From Pseudonocardia sp. HH130630-07 (lineage in GTDB: Bacteria > Actinomycetota > Actinomycetes > Mycobacteriales > Pseudonocardiaceae): a stretch of 64,000 nucleotides of DNA. Every line of letters begins with the position of its first letter. Position 1 is the first letter of the stretch. A program made the position numbers and the translations under genes. The stretch lies in NCBI RefSeq assembly GCF_001698125.1, contig NZ_CP013854.1:310001-374000 (forward strand), read 5' to 3'. Below the pieces are notes generated by a model, which was not told where the DNA came from, ran no database searches, and saw only the letters and a list, made by a program, of their open reading frames with translations. Positions 52,667 to 61,317 of the stretch are shown one piece after another.

Positions 52667-54400
52667 GTGGGTCGAATGCGTCTCGTGTTCACCCCCGGGG
52701 ACGACCAGGGGTACGCCGAGGCCCGGAGCCGCCTGCTGGAGCAGTTCCTCGTCTGGGCGCGGCGTCGCCGCGTCGAGGTCGACACCGCGCTGGTCGCGGC
52801 GGCCGTCGACTACAAGTACGCCCGGGACCGCCGGCTGGGCCGGTGGACCCGCGCCCACGTCGCCGACGCACTCGGTATGTGGTTCCCCCGCAAGGTGACG
52901 GTGCTGGAACCGGACGACGTCGCACCGGCGTTCCACGCCCTCATCGACTTCCTCACCGAGCACGACTGGTTCGATCCGCAGTCCGCCCCGGCGGACGCGC
53001 TGCACCGCCAGGTGCTCGACTCCACCCCCGCGTTGCACGACGGCCTGGCCGACGAGCGCAACTACGACCTCGGCAAGTTCTGGGGCGTGCAGCTCCACCG
53101 CAACGGGGTGGACCCGGCGGACCCGTCGGCCGTGCAGCGCTTCCTGGACCGGGCGGGGACCGGCGAGGCCGACGTCGACCGGCTCGCGCTCGCCGAGATC
53201 ATGCGCCGGGACGCCGAGCGCCCCGCGCGCCCCGAGTGGAGCCCGGAGCTGCCGCCGGTGCCGATGCCCGGCGCCGCCGCGCTCGTGGAGGCCGCCGAGC
53301 GCTCCGACGCGCTGGACCAGTTGCGCAAGCTGACCGTCTGGGTCCGGGCCGGGCGGAGGCTGACCTCCGACGGCCGTCTCGATCGCGCGGACGCCCTCGA
53401 TCTCGCCGCCCACCTGCAGCTCGACCACCTCTACCGGGAGACCGCCCGCACCAGCGACGACCTGCCCGAGGTCTCGTTGCTGCTGCGGTGGGCGCGGGCC
53501 GCCCGCCTGGTCCGCGTGGTCCGGGGCCGGCTGCTGCCGGTCAAGACCGCGGGCCCGTTGCTGAACCGGCCGATCGAGCTGTGGCGACGGGTGTTCGAGT
53601 CGGTCGGCCGCCTGGGCGACAACCTCGGTGGCACCGACGTCTTCGGAGCGCCCTCGCTGTTCGGCATGTCGATGTCCGAGGCGTTCCCGATGCTCTGGGT
53701 CGGGCTCTACGCCGCCGGTGGCGGCCCCGTCCCGCTGGAGCACTTCCACCGCCAGGTCCGCGACACCGTCAACGACGACGCCGGCTGCGTGGTCGACGAC
53801 CTCGCGGGCGACGTCGAGCAGCGGCTCTGGCGCCGCGACGTGACCGCGTTGCTCGACGCCTGCGAGCTGCTCGGCGCGATCGAGCTGAGCGAGACGCTCG
53901 ACGCCGACGAGCTGGACGACCTCTCGCAGGTGGCGCACCGCGACGATCCGGACCCGACGGTCGTCGCGCTCACCCCGATGGGGCTCTGGGCCGTGCACGA
54001 GTACCTGCTGGAGCAGGGCATGCACGTCCCCGCACCCGGCGAGCTGGCCGAGGAGGACCTGGAGTACGTCTGCGTCCGGATGGCCGGCGTCCGGCGTGAG
54101 GTCGCCGAGACGGAGCTGGCCGCCTGGGCGCAGGCCCGGGAGCCCGGGGCCGCGGTCCGCGAGCTCGACCGGTTCCTGCGCCGCTGCGAGGTCCCCGCGC
54201 ACCGGGTCCTGGCGATGCACGCGCTGGCCGCGACCGGCCCGGCCGGCCGGGCCGTGGCGGCGCGGCACCGGCTCCACCTCGCCGAGGCGGGTCCGGCCGG
54301 ATCCGGCCGCCCGCCGGCCCTGCGGGACCCGGCGGGGGGCCGGGCCGCGGCACCGCACCCGCGGTCGGCCGTGCGGCACAATCTCGAGCCCGCGGGCTGA
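52667..54400 (+). CDS. Conserved actinobacterial protein of unknown function
   Basis: 577 residues from GTG 52667, chosen for GGAGGG at 52651-52656; ATG 52676 is the alternative. No family that I can name. The N-terminus (MRLVFTPGDDQGYAEARSRL, GRWTRAHVADALGMWFPRKV) is the recognisable block shared by many actinobacterial homologues. The rest is helical with no membrane segment. A region about 210-300 (DALDLAAHLQLDHLY, LLLRWARAARLVRVVRG) may be a winged helix. The tail is Pro/Arg-rich. Probably cytoplasmic. Confidence 0.75.
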   Translation: MGRMRLVFTPGDDQGYAEARSRLLEQFLVWARRRRVEVDTALVAAAVDYKYARDRRLGRWTRAHVADALGMWFPRKVTVLEPDDVAPAFHALIDFLTEHDWFDPQSAPADALHRQVLDSTPALHDGLADERNYDLGKFWGVQLHRNGVDPADPSAVQRFLDRAGTGEADVDRLALAEIMRRDAERPARPEWSPELPPVPMPGAAALVEAAERSDALDQLRKLTVWVRAGRRLTSDGRLDRADALDLAAHLQLDHLYRETARTSDDLPEVSLLLRWARAARLVRVVRGRLLPVKTAGPLLNRPIELWRRVFESVGRLGDNLGGTDVFGAPSLFGMSMSEAFPMLWVGLYAAGGGPVPLEHFHRQVRDTVNDDAGCVVDDLAGDVEQRLWRRDVTALLDACELLGAIELSETLDADELDDLSQVAHRDDPDPTVVALTPMGLWAVHEYLLEQGMHVPAPGELAEEDLEYVCVRMAGVRREVAETELAAWAQAREPGAAVRELDRFLRRCEVPAHRVLAMHALAATGPAGRAVAARHRLHLAEAGPAGSGRPPALRDPAGGRAAAPHPRSAVRHNLEPAG

Positions 54401-54413
54401 GGCCCGCGCCCGG

Positions 54414-55379
54414 TCACATCTGCAGGACGACCTTCCCGGTGACCGTGCGCTCGTCGATCCGGGCCAGCGCCGTCGGGGCCTCGTCGAGCGCGAACCGCTC
54501 GCTGACGACGGGATCGAGCGCACCCGAACGCAGGTGCGGGAGCAACGCGTCCCACCCGGCCCGGGTGAACCCGTCCCGGTCCAGGGCGTAGGCGCCCCAG
54601 CCGACGCCGCGGACGTCGGTGTTGCCCAGCAGCAGCCGGTTCACCTTCACGGTCGGGATCTCGCCCGCCGTGAAGCCGACGACCATCACCCGGCCCAGCG
54701 GGGCGAGGCTGCGCAACGAGTCGGTGAACCGGTCACCGCCGACCGGGTCGACGACCATGTCGACGCCGGCCCCGCCGGTGAGCTCCCGGACGGCGTCCTT
54801 GAACCCCTCGACGCCGACGGCGTGCGCGGCACCGGCCCGCCGGGCCACCTCGGCCTTCGCCTCGGTCGAGGTGACACCGATGACCGTGGCCCCCAGCGCG
54901 GCGGCCAGCTGGATCACCGCGGTACCGATCCCGCCGGCGGCCCCGTGCACCAGCACCGTCTCCCCCGGCTGCAGCCCGCCCCGGGTGACCAGCGTGAAGT
55001 GCGCGGTCAGGTAGTTCATCGGCAGGCACGCACCGGCCGCGAACCCGACCTCGTCGGGCAGCGGCAGCACGGAGCCCTCGGGTACCGACACGATCTCGCC
55101 GAACATCCCGGACAGGGCGAACGCGGCGACCCGGTCGCCCGGGGCGAGGCCGCTGTCCGGCCCGGCCTCGCGCACCGTGCCCGCGCACTCCGAGCCCAGC
55201 ACGAACGGCGGCTCCGGCCGGATCTGGTAGAGCCCGCGGGTCATGAGGACGTCCGGGAAGTTGACCCCGGCCGCCGCGACGTCGACGAGGACCTCGCCGT
55301 CACCGCGGACCGGCGGGTCCACCTCGTTCAACCGGACCGCTGAGGGCCCCTCCAACTCGACGACCTGCACTGCGCGCAC
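54414..55379 (-). CDS. NADPH:quinone oxidoreductase-type zinc-free alcohol dehydrogenase
   Basis: The 321-residue medium-chain dehydrogenase lacks the structural and catalytic zinc ligands and so belongs to the quinone oxidoreductase branch. Landmarks are AGVNFPDVLMTRGLYQI, PFVLGSECAGTVREAGPD, GDRVAAF, the NADPH motif VLVHGAAGGIGTAVIQLAAAL and DPVGGDRFTDSLRSLAPLG. It reduces quinones or enones using NADPH. It is convergent with the preceding gene (13 bases) and shows no operon partner. Confidence 0.92.
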   Translation of the reverse strand: MRAVQVVELEGPSAVRLNEVDPPVRGDGEVLVDVAAAGVNFPDVLMTRGLYQIRPEPPFVLGSECAGTVREAGPDSGLAPGDRVAAFALSGMFGEIVSVPEGSVLPLPDEVGFAAGACLPMNYLTAHFTLVTRGGLQPGETVLVHGAAGGIGTAVIQLAAALGATVIGVTSTEAKAEVARRAGAAHAVGVEGFKDAVRELTGGAGVDMVVDPVGGDRFTDSLRSLAPLGRVMVVGFTAGEIPTVKVNRLLLGNTDVRGVGWGAYALDRDGFTRAGWDALLPHLRSGALDPVVSERFALDEAPTALARIDERTVTGKVVLQM

Positions 55380-55451
55380 GTGCTCTCCCCTGCTCCGTCG
55401 ACGGCGGTGTCACCGCCATCGAATCACGGGAGCGGGCAGCGTGCGGGCGGG

Positions 55452-55763
55452 CTAGACGGGCTGCGCGTCGCCGTAGCGCGGGGTGCGCGTCTCGCTGAGC
55501 GACTCGCACAGTTCGGACAACCGCTGGTCGATCCGGTCCTGCACGCGTTCCAGCGCGTCCAGCTCCAGCATCAGGTCCAGGGCGTCCCGGCCGCGGTCGA
55601 CGCCGGACAGGGTCCGTTCCAGCTCGGCGCGGCGTTCCACGGTGCGGCGACGGCAGGAGTCGGCGGTCGCCTTGTGGGCGGCGAGCCGGGCCCTCGCGTC
55701 GTCGGCCAGGTCGGTGCCGCCGGACACCGAGGCCACTCGTTGCTCCAGCAGGTGCGGGTTCAC
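55452..55763 (-). CDS. Small coiled-coil protein of unknown function
   Basis: 103 residues, almost entirely helical, with heptad-like stretches (LAAHKATADSCRRRTVERRA, LDLMLELDALERVQDRIDQR, LSELCESLSE). There is no signal, membrane segment or known motif. The ATG at 55763 gives MNPHLLEQRVASV. It is upstream of the quinone oxidoreductase on the same strand (72-base gap). Confidence 0.65.
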   Translation of the reverse strand: MNPHLLEQRVASVSGGTDLADDARARLAAHKATADSCRRRTVERRAELERTLSGVDRGRDALDLMLELDALERVQDRIDQRLSELCESLSETRTPRYGDAQPV

Positions 55764-55889
55764 GTCGATGCTCTCCCGGGGTCGGCGTGGTGGGTGCGCG
55801 TCGTCTCGGCGGCGGTCACCGTGACCGCCGCCACACCCACGCTAGCCGATCCGCGTGTGCCACGCATCACACCGATGCCGGACAGACGA

Positions 55890-55923
55890 ACGCCCGGGCG
55901 TCACGGCGAGGACACCCGGGCGT
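55890..55923 (-). terminator. Terminator of the 142-residue protein gene
   Basis: ACGCCCGGGCGTC (55890-55902) pairs with GACACCCGGGCGT (55911-55923), a 13-bp stem with one wobble and an 8-base loop. It lies about 20 bases past the stop at 55945 on the minus strand. Confidence 0.65.
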
Positions 55924-55944
55924 GCGGTGGTGGTGCGGTCCGGC

Positions 55945-56373
55945 TCAGTCGCCGCGTCGCGGACGCGGGATGAGCTCGGCCGGCGTGCGCCGCCGCTCGG
56001 CGACCTGGTCGGTGGTGAGGTGGAAGTGCCCGCGCCGGGAACGCCGGCACAGGTAGGCGCGCTGCGAGCGGCCACCGAGGGCCTCCAGCTCGCGGGCCGC
56101 GCACTCGGCGGCGTCCCGGTCCGGGTAGATGACCTTGCCGTCGCTGCCGGCGGCGCCACCGGGACCGAAGCGCTCGCGCTCCTCCATCTCGCGCCGCCCC
56201 GGGCGGCACACCTCCGGCCGGCCGGAGCGCATGAGCCGGGCGTACCGGGCCAGCACCCGGCCGCGGTCGGCATCGGCGACACCGGGGCCCGACGGCAGGG
56301 TCTCGACCGAGCGGCGCGCGGCCGGGATCAACCCCGGGTGCACCGCCGGTGCGCTGTCGAACTGCCCGTTCAT
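55945..56373 (-). CDS. Conserved hypothetical protein, basic, possibly RNA- or DNA-associated
   Basis: 142 residues, Arg-rich. The C-terminal half (KVIYPDRDAAECAARELEAL, GGRSQRAYLCRRSRRGHFHL, TTDQVAERRR) resembles short actinobacterial proteins in which a YxCxxCxxxH-like segment carries the message 'pattern of host-like zinc sites', but only one Cys is present in that segment here. Function unknown. ATG 56373 sits near an upstream region shared with the next divergent gene. Confidence 0.65.
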   Translation of the reverse strand: MNGQFDSAPAVHPGLIPAARRSVETLPSGPGVADADRGRVLARYARLMRSGRPEVCRPGRREMEERERFGPGGAAGSDGKVIYPDRDAAECAARELEALGGRSQRAYLCRRSRRGHFHLTTDQVAERRRTPAELIPRPRRGD

Positions 56374-56485
56374 CTCGCCTCCACGTCGCCGTCACTTGTG
56401 GATCGCTGACGCCATCCTGCCTCGTTACCGGCCGCCGTGGAGTAGCACGATCGTGTCATACGCCACTTTCCGGCAACCCGATGCG

Positions 56486-56500
56486 GTGACGGACCGTCAC
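56486..56500. promoter_or_regulatory. 15-bp palindrome in a divergent promoter region
   Basis: GTGACGG-A-CCGTCAC is a perfect 7+1+7 palindrome, 113 bases upstream of the minus-strand gene and about 210 bases before the plus-strand gene. It resembles a Crp-like site with one extra spacer base. Function unknown. Confidence 0.35.
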
Positions 56501-56630
56501 TCACCCTACGTCCCGACGCCTGTCCCCGGCCGCTCGTCGCGGCTCCCGCCGGCCCGTCACCCCTGCGGGTACGACCGCTGGTTCATCGCTGTACCGCCGT
56601 TCGGCTGCACGTACTCTGAGGCACCGGTCC

Positions 56631-56650
56631 GGCGTGACATGGGTCACGCC
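56631..56650 (+). promoter_or_regulatory. Candidate Crp/GlxR-family operator
   Basis: GGCGTGAC-ATGG-GTCACGCC is a perfect 8-bp inverted repeat. Within it CGTGA-N6-TCACG matches the GTGA-N6-TCAC core of Crp-family sites. It lies about 60 bases before ATG 56709. The 335-base stretch 56374-56708 otherwise contains no gene, only this and the palindrome at 56486. Confidence 0.5.
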
Positions 56651-56708
56651 TCGGCGGCGAGCGTCGCGCTCCGCAGGCCGGATCCGCGAGCAGCCGGGGG
56701 GCGGGACG

Positions 56709-57248
56709 ATGGCGATCCAGGCCGACACGGGGGTGGGCAGCGGCGTCGGCGGACCGCGCTGGGACGACGTGTTCACCCCGTCCGACCTGACGGCCGGCGT
56801 GTTCGACGTGCGCTGGGACCTCCGCCCCCGGGTGCGCCGCTGGCTGGCCGGGCAGAACCTGCCGTTCGCCTCGGGCCGCGAGACCCACCGGCCGGCGATC
56901 GACGCGTGGGCCCTGCTCGACGGCGGCGTCGTCGCGGTGTCCGCCGTGACGCTGCCCGGCGGAGGACCGGGACCGGGACCGGTGACGCCCCCCGGCGTCC
57001 TCTCGCCGCTGCTCGAACCGGGCATGCGGGTGATCGGGTACCGGACGTTGCGGCTGCTCATCGCCCGGCTCGGCCTGCCCGGCCCGACGCAGCCGCTGCC
57101 CGGGGAGCACCGGGACGTCCCCGGCCTGATCGACGACCTCTTCGACACCCGCCGTCCCGACGCGACGGCCGTGGAGCAGGCCGAACTGCTCGCCACCTGC
57201 ACCGACCGGTCGAGCCTGCGCTGGGTGGTCACGGCGCTGCGGCCCTGA
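56709..57248 (+). CDS. Protein of unknown function
   Basis: 179 residues, cytoplasmic by composition. The first 60 residues (WDDVFTPSDLTAGVFDVRWD, LRPRVRRWLAGQNLPFASG) and the central part (DAWALLDGGVVAVSAVTLPG, GMRVIGYRTLRLLIARLGLP) do not match a family I can name. ATG 56709 lies behind a purine-rich run. A Crp-like site sits 60 bases upstream. The gene ends 54 bases before a GTAC-rich operator of the next gene. Confidence 0.65.
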   Translation: MAIQADTGVGSGVGGPRWDDVFTPSDLTAGVFDVRWDLRPRVRRWLAGQNLPFASGRETHRPAIDAWALLDGGVVAVSAVTLPGGGPGPGPVTPPGVLSPLLEPGMRVIGYRTLRLLIARLGLPGPTQPLPGEHRDVPGLIDDLFDTRRPDATAVEQAELLATCTDRSSLRWVVTALRP

Positions 57249-57301
57249 CCACGGCCGGACCGGGGCCGTTCTCTTTTCCGTGGACAGAAGTACGCATTCG
57301 A

Positions 57302-57314
57302 TGTACTCATGTAC
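57302..57314 (+). promoter_or_regulatory. GTAC-N4-GTAC operator upstream of the HAD phosphatase gene
   Basis: TGTAC-TCA-TGTAC (57302-57314), with an additional GTAC at 57290-57293. The same TGTAC-N3-TGTAC word occurs twice between the tetR and permease genes (59200-59212 and 59221-59233). The local sequence is less GC-rich than the surroundings, as promoters are here. It is probably bound by the neighbouring TetR. Confidence 0.6.
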
Positions 57315-57365
57315 GCGCCGGTCCGGAGGCGCCGGCGGCCACGACCGTCGACCACGAGGAGCGGC

Positions 57366-58505
57366 ATGCGACCGTCCACCACCACGGGACCACGCGGGCC
57401 ACGCACCGGCCGGCACCGCACCCGGGGGCGGCGGCTCGCCGCGGCCGCCGTCGTCGCGGCCCTGGCGACCGTGCCGGTGGCCTGCACGAACGCCCCCGGC
57501 AGCGCACCGCCGCCCGCCGGGCCCGCGGCGACGGCCTGGGGGCCCGAACTGGACGCCGTCGTCGACGCGGCGGGCCCCGGCGCCTACGCGGTGTTCGACG
57601 CCGACAACACGCTCTGGGCCAACGACCTGACCGAGGCCCTGCTCGCCCGGCTCGACCAGCGCCGGGTACTGGCCTTCGACCGGCTCGACCCGGTCCTGCA
57701 GCCGATCCCGATCGCCGGCGGGGAGAGCCTCTACGGCTACTACCTGCGCATCTGCGACACCCTCGGCGACGACGCCTGCTACTACTGGATCGCGGCCGCG
57801 TTCTCCGGGGTGCCGATCGGCACGCTGCGCGACGAGGCCTCGGCCATGATCGCCGACGGGCGGCCGATCACGGTCACCTACGCCGAGGACGGCGCACTGG
57901 TCCGCGACGAGGTCCGCCCACCGGTCGTGCTCGCCGAGCAGCGCGCGCTGCTGGACCGGTTGCGCGAGCGCGGTATCGCGGTCCGGGCGGTGACCGCCGC
58001 GAACGAGGAGATCGCCCGCGCGGTGCTGACCGATCCGGAGCACGGCCTCGGGTTCGCCCCCGCCGACGTGTACGGGGTGGAGTTCCTCGTGCGCGACCCG
58101 CAGACCGGCGCGGTCCGCAACGTGCACGACGCGATCAGCGACGGCAGCTTCGGCACCCCGGCCTACCCCGCCGAGGTCCACGACCGCAGCGTCATCACCC
58201 CGCTGCTCGTGGAGAACCCCTGGTACCAGGGCAAGCAGGCGACGATCGAGCGGCACATCTCGGCCTACCGGACACCGGTACTGGTCGCCGGGGACGCGAG
58301 CAGCGACTGGGCGATGCTCTTCGGCGTCGACACCTCGACCCCGACCTCGGGCGTCCGGCTCTGGGTGGACAAGGGATCACCCGGCCCGGACGCCCTGCGC
58401 GAGGAGCAGCGCACCCGGGCCGAGGAGCAGCGCGACGCAGGCGTGCCGGTCGACGCCGACCGCGGCTGGCTGGTGCGGACCCAGGAGGAGCTGCGGCCGG
58501 GGTGA
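57366..58505 (+). CDS. Exported HAD-family phosphatase lipoprotein, phosphorylcholine-phosphatase-like
   Basis: 379 residues. An Arg-rich N-region with RGRRLAAAAVVAALATVPVAC gives a lipobox and lipidated Cys 40. The HAD core has motif I YAVFDADNTLWANDL (Asp 78, Asp 80), IAGGESLYGYYLRICDTLGD, CYYWIAAAFSG, motif II VRAVTAANEEIARAV, the lysine near WYQGKQATIERHI and motif III LVAGDASSDWAMLFG. From memory this order and wording match the Pseudomonas periplasmic phosphorylcholine phosphatase PchP. That would yield choline and phosphate outside the membrane. ATG 57366 has GAGGAG upstream. It converges with tetR (6 bases). Confidence 0.82.
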   Translation: MRPSTTTGPRGPRTGRHRTRGRRLAAAAVVAALATVPVACTNAPGSAPPPAGPAATAWGPELDAVVDAAGPGAYAVFDADNTLWANDLTEALLARLDQRRVLAFDRLDPVLQPIPIAGGESLYGYYLRICDTLGDDACYYWIAAAFSGVPIGTLRDEASAMIADGRPITVTYAEDGALVRDEVRPPVVLAEQRALLDRLRERGIAVRAVTAANEEIARAVLTDPEHGLGFAPADVYGVEFLVRDPQTGAVRNVHDAISDGSFGTPAYPAEVHDRSVITPLLVENPWYQGKQATIERHISAYRTPVLVAGDASSDWAMLFGVDTSTPTSGVRLWVDKGSPGPDALREEQRTRAEEQRDAGVPVDADRGWLVRTQEELRPG

Positions 58506-58511
58506 CCCGGC

Positions 58512-59090
58512 TCAGCCCGCCGCGACCGGGCCGCCGATGGCCCGGCGGGCCAGCGCCTCGACCTGCTCCCGGGACGGCGCCGGGTCGGCGAGCGACCCCT
58601 GCAGGACCAGGCCGCAGAACAGCGCCGCCAGCATCCGGCCGGTGAGCGGGTCGGTGCGCGAGGCGAAGATGTCGACGAGCGCGTCGTCCCAGTCCGCGCT
58701 CGCCGAGCGCAGGTGCGGGTGGTGCAGCGCCGCGACGTAGAGGTCGTACTCCGCGATCGTCGCCCGCCGGCTCGCGTCCAGCTGGCCCGCCACCAGGTCG
58801 GCCCACTCCGCGGCGAAGTCGGCGTCCCCGGGCAGGCCGATCACCCAGTCCCTGAGCTGCTCGACGTTGCGCCGCGACGCCTCCTGCAACGCGGCCTCGA
58901 GCAGATCCTCCAGCGTCGTGAAGTGATAGGTCGTCGACCCGACCGGGACCTCGGCGACCGCCGCGACGGCCCGGTGGGTCAGCCCCGGCAGGCCCTTGTC
59001 CGCGACGACCCGGATCGCCGCGTCGGCGATCCGGGCGCGACGCCCGGGATCGTTCGGCCCGCGCCTGCCCGGCCGCCCGGCCACCGCCAT
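58512..59090 (-). CDS. TetR family transcriptional regulator
   Basis: 192 residues: TetR HTH (RRARIADAAIRVVADKGLPG, LTHRAVAAVAEVPVGSTTYH, FTTLEDLLEAAL) followed by a helical ligand domain (FAAEWADLVAGQLDASRRAT, EYDLYVAALHHPHLRS). It is divergent from an APC permease, with two GTAC-N4-GTAC operators between them, and convergent with the HAD lipoprotein, whose promoter carries the same operator. It is probably the repressor of all three genes. The start is ATG 59090. Confidence 0.92.
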   Translation of the reverse strand: MAVAGRPGRRGPNDPGRRARIADAAIRVVADKGLPGLTHRAVAAVAEVPVGSTTYHFTTLEDLLEAALQEASRRNVEQLRDWVIGLPGDADFAAEWADLVAGQLDASRRATIAEYDLYVAALHHPHLRSASADWDDALVDIFASRTDPLTGRMLAALFCGLVLQGSLADPAPSREQVEALARRAIGGPVAAG

Positions 59091-59199
59091 CTCCGCACCC
59101 CTTGCCCGTTTCGTGCCGACGTCGCGCGGTTCGCGCCGTTGCGTCACACAGCTCTTACACGGTGGCAGTGACGGGGAGCCCGCCCTGGTCCACCATCCG

Positions 59200-59233
59200 T
59201 GTACCTCTGTACACGAAAAATGTACAAATGTAC
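59200..59233. promoter_or_regulatory. Double GTAC-N4-GTAC operator between tetR and the permease
   Basis: TGTAC-CTC-TGTAC (59200-59212) and TGTAC-AAA-TGTAC (59221-59233) have centres 21 bases apart, placing two TetR dimers on one face. The tract is conspicuously AT-rich for this genome (ACGAAAAATGTACAAATG), so it also holds the divergent promoters. Confidence 0.65.
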
Positions 59234-59271
59234 TAAAACGCCCATATGGCCCGACCGAAGGAGACTCCCAC

Positions 59272-60858
59272 ATGAGCAGCCCGGAGCCGGGACCAGCCGC
59301 CTCGCCCACGCCGCGCTCGCCGGGAGCCGGCCCCGGCGGTACCCACGGCCCGGACGACTCGCTGGCCGAGTTCGGCTACCAGGCGACGCTCGAACGCAGC
59401 ATCGGCAGGTTCGCCAGCTTCGCCGCGGGCGTCAGCTACATCTCCATCCTCACCGGGACCTTCCAGCTGTTCTACTTCGGGTTCGGCAGCGGCGGGCCCG
59501 CCTACTGGTGGTCCTGGCCCATGGTGTTCGCCGGCCAGCTGATGGTGGCGCTGTGCTTCGCCGAGCTCGCCGGGCGCTACCCGGTCGCCGGCTCGGTCTA
59601 CAACTGGTCCAAGCAGCTGGCGCCGCAGGGCGTGTCCTGGCTGGCCGGCTGGATGATGTTCACCGCGTCGGTGGTGACGCTGGCCGCGGTCGCGCTGGCC
59701 ATGCAGGTCACGCTGCCGCAGATCTGGTCCGGCTTCCAGCTCTGGGGCGACGGCACCGGGGACTACGACTTCGGGGTCAGCGCCGTGCTGTGGGGCGCGA
59801 TCCTCATCCTGGGCACCACGCTGGTGAACGCGTTCGGCGTGAAGCTGATGTCGCGGATCAACTCCACCGGGGTGTTCATCGAGCTGATCGCCGCGATCGT
59901 CATCGTCGTCGTGCTGGCGGTGAACACGGTGAACCCGCCGACGGTGCTGTTCGAGACCGCGGGCTACGGGGCGGACGCGCCCGGCGGGTACGCTGGCGCG
60001 TTCCTGCTCGCCGCGATCGCCTCGGCCTACGTCATGTACGGCTTCGACACCGCGAGCTCGCTCGGCGAGGAGACGGTGGACCCGCGGCGCACCGCACCCA
60101 CGGCGATCCTACGGGCCGTCGTCGCCTCGTTCGTGATCGGCGGCCTCATCCTGCTGTTCGGCATCCTCGCCGCCCGGGACCTGTCCGACCCGGCGCTCGG
60201 GGAGAGCTCCGGCGGCCTGCAGCTGATCATCCTGCAGGTGCTCGGCGGTCCGCTCGGCATCGTGTTCCTCGGGGCGATCGTCGTCGCCATCCTCGTCTGC
60301 TCGCTCGCCGTGCACACCGCGGCGATCCGGCTCATGTTCGCGATGGCCCGGGACAACGCCCTGCCCGGCGGTACCAGCCTGGCCCGCATCCACCCCCGGT
60401 TCCGGACGCCGGTGCTGCCCGCCGTGCTGATCGGCGCCGGCTCGGTGCTCATCCTGGTGCTCAACATCGGCACACCGGAGATCTTCACCGCGGTCACCAG
60501 CGTCGCGATCATCATGATCTACCTCGCCTACCTGCTGGTGACGGTGCCGATGCTGGTCCAGCGGCTGCGCGGCCGGTGGCCGGGGCCGGCGGCCGCGCAC
60601 TCCGGGTACTTCTCGCTCGGCCGGCTCGGACTCCCGGTGAACGTGCTCGCCGTGCTCTGGGGCGCGGCGATGGCGGTCAACCTGGCCTGGCCGCGGGCCG
60701 ACGTCTACGGCGAGGGCGTCCTGCGCTTCGTCGCGTTCCTGTTCATCGGCGCCGTCGCCGCGCTCGGCCTGCTCTGGTACGGCCTGCGGGGCCGGCACCG
60801 GATCGGGACGCTGCCCGAGCACGCCGCCCGGCTCGACCCGGCGGCCGGGCAGGGCTGA
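59272..60858 (+). CDS. APC family permease (amino acid/choline transporter type)
   Basis: 528 residues with twelve predicted helices. The N-terminal block GRFASFAAGVSYISILTGTF and GGPAYWWSWPMVFAGQLMVA, followed by AELAGRYPVAGSVYNWSKQL, is characteristic of the amino acid/choline transporter (ACT) branch of APC. GFDTASSLGEETVDPRRTAP is the conserved loop after helix 6. Substrates of this branch include amino acids, GABA and choline. ATG 59272 follows GAAGGAG. The shared operator with the HAD phosphatase suggests uptake of its product. Confidence 0.93.
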   Translation: MSSPEPGPAASPTPRSPGAGPGGTHGPDDSLAEFGYQATLERSIGRFASFAAGVSYISILTGTFQLFYFGFGSGGPAYWWSWPMVFAGQLMVALCFAELAGRYPVAGSVYNWSKQLAPQGVSWLAGWMMFTASVVTLAAVALAMQVTLPQIWSGFQLWGDGTGDYDFGVSAVLWGAILILGTTLVNAFGVKLMSRINSTGVFIELIAAIVIVVVLAVNTVNPPTVLFETAGYGADAPGGYAGAFLLAAIASAYVMYGFDTASSLGEETVDPRRTAPTAILRAVVASFVIGGLILLFGILAARDLSDPALGESSGGLQLIILQVLGGPLGIVFLGAIVVAILVCSLAVHTAAIRLMFAMARDNALPGGTSLARIHPRFRTPVLPAVLIGAGSVLILVLNIGTPEIFTAVTSVAIIMIYLAYLLVTVPMLVQRLRGRWPGPAAAHSGYFSLGRLGLPVNVLAVLWGAAMAVNLAWPRADVYGEGVLRFVAFLFIGAVAALGLLWYGLRGRHRIGTLPEHAARLDPAAGQG

Positions 60859-60889
60859 CCCGTCCCCGGCCGGCTGGCAGGCTGACCGG

Positions 60890-61255
60890 GTGACGAACTG
60901 GACCAGTGACGAGTGCGCCGCCCACTGGGGCGTGCAGGTGGGGACCTGGAACTCCTACGTCAGCCGCGGCCAGGCGCCCGCACCGCAGGACGGGCCGGCC
61001 GGGGACGGACGCCGGGTGTGGGACGCCGACGCCGTGCGCGCGTGGCCCCGCCCGGGCGTCGGGCGCCGGCGGACCTCCGGCGACGCGGAGGACCTCCTGG
61101 ACCGCATGCGCGCGACCGGCGAGGAGCTGGAGGAGCTGCGCCGGCGCCAGCGCGAGCTGCTGCGGGCCGGGCGCGGCGCCGGCTGCGAGATCAGCGCGAT
61201 GGCCTCGGCGCTGGGGATCTCCCGGCAGACCGCGTACGCCTGGTTGAAGGACTGA
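60890..61255 (+). CDS. Small HTH protein of unknown function
   Basis: 121 residues with two helix-turn-helix-like ends. The N-terminal part (TSDECAAHWGVQVGTWNSYV, SRGQAPAPQ, RRVWDADAVRAW) resembles MerR/excisionase-type recognition helices. The C-terminal part (CEISAMASALGISRQTAYAW) resembles a Hin/IS-type HTH. A charged coiled linker (LLDRMRATGEELEELRRRQR) joins them. It could be a DNA-binding adaptor. GTG 60890 follows the permease by 31 bases and may be co-transcribed with it. Confidence 0.7.
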   Translation: MTNWTSDECAAHWGVQVGTWNSYVSRGQAPAPQDGPAGDGRRVWDADAVRAWPRPGVGRRRTSGDAEDLLDRMRATGEELEELRRRQRELLRAGRGAGCEISAMASALGISRQTAYAWLKD

Positions 61256-61317
61256 CCCGGCTGGTCGAGACTGCGTGCGGCACACCGCCACGACAGGGGA
61301 CGACAGGGGGACGCACC

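Noticed and set aside
57309-57365. Upstream ATG start for the HAD lipoprotein
   Set aside because: It lies inside the GTAC operator and has no ribosome site; ATG 57366 has GAGGAG and gives a normal lipoprotein signal.
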